Assembly (NCBI RefSeq): GCF_000745315.1
Contig: NZ_JQNQ01000001.1
Location: 2,914,001 to 2,978,000 of the forward strand
Direction: 5' to 3'
Length of the DNA: 64,000 bases
DNA from: Salegentibacter sp. Hel_I_6
GTDB lineage: Bacteria > Bacteroidota > Bacteroidia > Flavobacteriales > Flavobacteriaceae
Shown here one piece after another: positions 61,343 to 64,000 of this stretch (within the stretch, counting starts at the first letter, position 1; each line of letters begins with the position of its first letter). The translations under genes were made by a program, and so were the position numbers. Under the pieces are notes generated by a model, which saw nothing but the letters and a program-made list of their open reading frames with translations, did not search any database and was not told the DNA's origin.

Positions 61343-64000
61343 ATGACACCTAACAAAATTATCCTGTTTGTTGTTTTAATCTTCTTTTCTTTTAACGGAA
61401 TTTCACAGCGATCGGCTAACTATACGCACGATCTCGCTCAATTTAATAAAGCTCTTGAACTTTATAATAATCAGCAATTTCTGGCTGCCCAGAATTTGTT
61501 TGATGAAGTGAAAGAGCAAACCGAAGATGAAAAAATTGAAGGAGACTGTGCTTATTATATCGCCAACGCTGCGGTAAGATTAAACCAGCCCGGTGCCGAT
61601 AGGCTAATGGAGCGCTTTGTAAGCCGTTATCCTACCAGCACTAAAACAAATTCGGCTTATCTTGATGTAGCCGATTATTATTTCCAAACCGGAAAATATT
61701 CCCTTGCCCGCAAATGGTATGATAAAGTTGATGAAAAAAGTATGAGCCGTGCAGATAGGGACCGCTATTATTTTAATAATGGCTATGCTTATTTTAGATC
61801 GAAGCAATACGACCAGGCGCGTACCTATTTAGAAAGGGTTCGTAATTCCCAGGAGTTTGGTTCGCAGGCTAAATATTATATAGGTTACATGGCCTATGAA
61901 GGTGATGATTATGAAGAGGCCAATGAGTATTTTGAAGAAGTAAGCACTAATGATCGTTACAGTGAAGACCTTTCCTATTTTCAAGCCGATATGAATTTTA
62001 AGCTTGGTAATTTTGAAGAGGCTATTAAACTGGCCAAAGCCCAATTACAAAATTCTAACCGCTTAGAGCAATCTCAGCTTAATAAGATAATTGGGGAAAG
62101 CTATTTTAACTTAGAGCAGTATGAAGAAGCTTTGCCATATTTAAAAGAGTATGAGGGGGAACGCGGCCGATGGAATAACACCGATTATTACCAGTTGGGT
62201 TATACCTATTACAAACAGGGAGAATATGAAAATGCGATCTCTGAATTTAATAAAATTATAGATGGGAAAAATGAAGTTGCGCAAAACGCTTATTATCATT
62301 TAGCGCAATCTTATTTAGAATCTGATCAAAAACAACAAGCCTTAAACGCATTTAAGAATGCCAGTGAAATGGATTTCAATCCAGAAATTCAGGAAGATGC
62401 GTATATGAATTATGCTAAACTGAGTTACGAGATTGGAAACAGCTACGAGAGCCCTTCCCAGGTTTTAATAAATTATATCGAAAAATATCCTGAATCTGAA
62501 AACCGTGAAGCAATGGAAAGTTTGCTCATAGACTCTTTCCTTACTTCTGGTAATTTTGAGGAAGCAATGCGTTTGTTGGAAAATAATAGAAATTTCAGCG
62601 ATAAGCAGGCTTATCAAAAAGTAGCTTATTATTACGGGCTTCAGCTTTATGAAGAGAGTAATTATGGGGAAGCGATCAATAATTTTGAAAAGGCACTTTC
62701 TGAACCTCGCGATCAAAAAATAACCGCTAAAGCCACTTTTTGGAAAGCCGAAAGTGAATATAGTATTAACCGAATTGACGATGCAATAATAGGTTACCGC
62801 GAGTTTGCAGGGATGAATGCAGCCAGGGGAACAGACGAATTTGAAAACCTGGATTATAATCTTGGTTATGCCTATTTTAAAAAGAATGAATATTCAAGAG
62901 CCATAGAATATTTTAAAAGATATTCAGATAATAGTTCTAATGAAATTGCCCGAAGAAATGATGCCTTACTGCGTTTGGGAGATACTTACTTTGTTAGCAG
63001 TCAATACTGGCCGGCAATAGAAGCTTATGAGAAAGCACTTTTGCAAAGCGGAAATAACGATTATGCCGCATTCCAAAAAGCGATGAGCTACGGCTTTATT
63101 GATAGAAGAGATACCAAAATTTCTGAACTCAAAAGTTTTATAAATCAATATTCACGCTCCTCTTATAGAGACGATGCTATGTATGAATTAGGAAACACAT
63201 TTGTTTCAGCAAATAATACAAATGAAGCTTTATCAGCTTACGACCGATTGATTAGAGAAGTGCCTCAAAGTGCATTTGTGCCAAAAGCAATGTTACGCCA
63301 GGGCTTAATTCATTACAACGCCGATAATGGAAATCGGGCGTTAGAGAGATTGAAGAAAATTGTAAACGACTATCCTAATACCCCCGAAGCTATGCAGGCG
63401 GTTTCTACCGCAAGAATGGTATATGTAGACCTTGGGCGTACCGATGAGTATGCAAGCTGGGTTCAAAATATAGATTTTGTAGAAGTTACCGATGCCGATT
63501 TGGATAACACTACCTACGAATCTGCTGAAAATCAGTATTTCAATAATGATTATGACCGTGCAATTAGCGGTTTTGAAAATTATTTACAGCGTTTCCCTAA
63601 TGGAATTCATTCTATAAATGCGAATTTCTATTTAGGACAAATGTATTTTAGAAATGGAGATAAACAGAAAGCGGCTGATAATTACCGTTCTGTAGCCAAT
63701 AAACCTAAAAACGAGTTTACCGAAGATGCTCTTTCAAGATTATCGGAGATCCTTTTAGAAAATGAAAATTACCGTGAAGCAGTAAGTTATTTGGAGAGAT
63801 TAGAAAAAGAAGCCAGTGCTGAACAAAATGTGATTTTTGCACAATCTAATCTTATGAAATCCTACCTGGAGTTAAACCAGCCGGAAAAAGCTGCTAATTA
63901 CGCCGATAAGGTATTGGCTAATTCAGAGTCAGATTCTGAAGCAAGGAATGATGCTCGAGTTATTGTAGCGAGAGCAGCGTTTGCTTCCGGAAATATGAGT
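61343..64000 (+). CDS. long periplasmic TPR protein (runs off the right edge)
   Basis: 886 codons are in the window with no stop. Signal peptide residues 1-22 end in GISQ. The rest is made of TPR-like repeats throughout, with recurrent Y-x3-Y-F and A-x3-F patterns such as YYQLGYTYYKQGEYENAISEF, trimmed here as YKQGEYENAISEF, and FYLGQMYFRNGDKQKAADN. This resembles the >900-residue TPR proteins of Bacteroidota that scaffold envelope complexes. Divergent from ftsE with its own promoter. Partners unknown. Confidence 0.85.
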   Translation, partial: MTPNKIILFVVLIFFSFNGISQRSANYTHDLAQFNKALELYNNQQFLAAQNLFDEVKEQTEDEKIEGDCAYYIANAAVRLNQPGADRLMERFVSRYPTSTKTNSAYLDVADYYFQTGKYSLARKWYDKVDEKSMSRADRDRYYFNNGYAYFRSKQYDQARTYLERVRNSQEFGSQAKYYIGYMAYEGDDYEEANEYFEEVSTNDRYSEDLSYFQADMNFKLGNFEEAIKLAKAQLQNSNRLEQSQLNKIIGESYFNLEQYEEALPYLKEYEGERGRWNNTDYYQLGYTYYKQGEYENAISEFNKIIDGKNEVAQNAYYHLAQSYLESDQKQQALNAFKNASEMDFNPEIQEDAYMNYAKLSYEIGNSYESPSQVLINYIEKYPESENREAMESLLIDSFLTSGNFEEAMRLLENNRNFSDKQAYQKVAYYYGLQLYEESNYGEAINNFEKALSEPRDQKITAKATFWKAESEYSINRIDDAIIGYREFAGMNAARGTDEFENLDYNLGYAYFKKNEYSRAIEYFKRYSDNSSNEIARRNDALLRLGDTYFVSSQYWPAIEAYEKALLQSGNNDYAAFQKAMSYGFIDRRDTKISELKSFINQYSRSSYRDDAMYELGNTFVSANNTNEALSAYDRLIREVPQSAFVPKAMLRQGLIHYNADNGNRALERLKKIVNDYPNTPEAMQAVSTARMVYVDLGRTDEYASWVQNIDFVEVTDADLDNTTYESAENQYFNNDYDRAISGFENYLQRFPNGIHSINANFYLGQMYFRNGDKQKAADNYRSVANKPKNEFTEDALSRLSEILLENENYREAVSYLERLEKEASAEQNVIFAQSNLMKSYLELNQPEKAANYADKVLANSESDSEARNDARVIVARAAFASGNMS

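Overview
The window is a stretch of chromosome from a marine-type member of the Flavobacteriaceae (Bacteroidota; a Gramella/Christiangramia, Salegentibacter or Zunongwangia relative is the best guess). The evidence is low-GC coding, promoters with the Bacteroidota -7 element TAnnTTTG, almost no Shine-Dalgarno sites, many SPII lipoproteins, TonB receptors with a carboxypeptidase-regulatory-like N-domain, a BfmA/BtgA-type mobilization protein, and a tmRNA whose tag reads GEDNYALAA.

Layout. 1-3,550 is core chromosome: the start of a MATE exporter, katG, and a decayed ORF. About 3,566-39,701 is a ~36 kb genomic island integrated in the 3' end of ssrA (tmRNA). The integrase lies beside the intact ssrA. 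An 18-bp identical copy of the ssrA 3' end, plus a near-identical copy of the ssrA terminator, lies at the far boundary. 40,154-64,000 is core chromosome again: an alanine/saccharopine dehydrogenase-like enzyme, an MpaB-like oxygenase, an EEP hydrolase, UspA, a BCCT transporter with two tandem outer-membrane barrels, kdsA, a TonB receptor/lipoprotein/pyrophosphatase cluster, typA, ftsE and the start of a long TPR protein.

The island is mainly an anti-invader (defence) island. In order it carries a two-component pair; a cREC-like receiver; an EcsC protein with a small HNH nuclease; a two-gene nuclease operon (a PD-(D/E)XK protein with a membrane hairpin, then a DUF2779 nuclease/exonuclease broken by an IS21-family element); an McrBC system; a three-gene unit of a PLD-like protein and two envelope proteins; and a five-gene operon hsdR-hsdM-hsdS-AAA ATPase-HNH, that is, a type I restriction system with a Septu-like ATPase/HNH pair translationally linked to it. 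The right third holds mobility genes (HTH, replication/regulator-like protein, DnaC-like ATPase, BfmA), a frameshifted relaxase remnant, an oriT-like structured region, a higBA module, two hypothetical genes and the integrase. The relaxase is destroyed, so the element can probably no longer start its own transfer, although excision could still work.

The least described candidates are the membrane-hairpin nuclease/DUF2779 operon, the PLD/lipoprotein/secreted-protein operon, the EcsC/HNH pair, and the fused restriction/Septu-like operon. In the core, notable points are a predicted lipid-anchored family I pyrophosphatase, an internally duplicated LRR lipoprotein with a one-base deletion, dispersed palindromes, and several start codons placed directly behind terminator-like hairpins.
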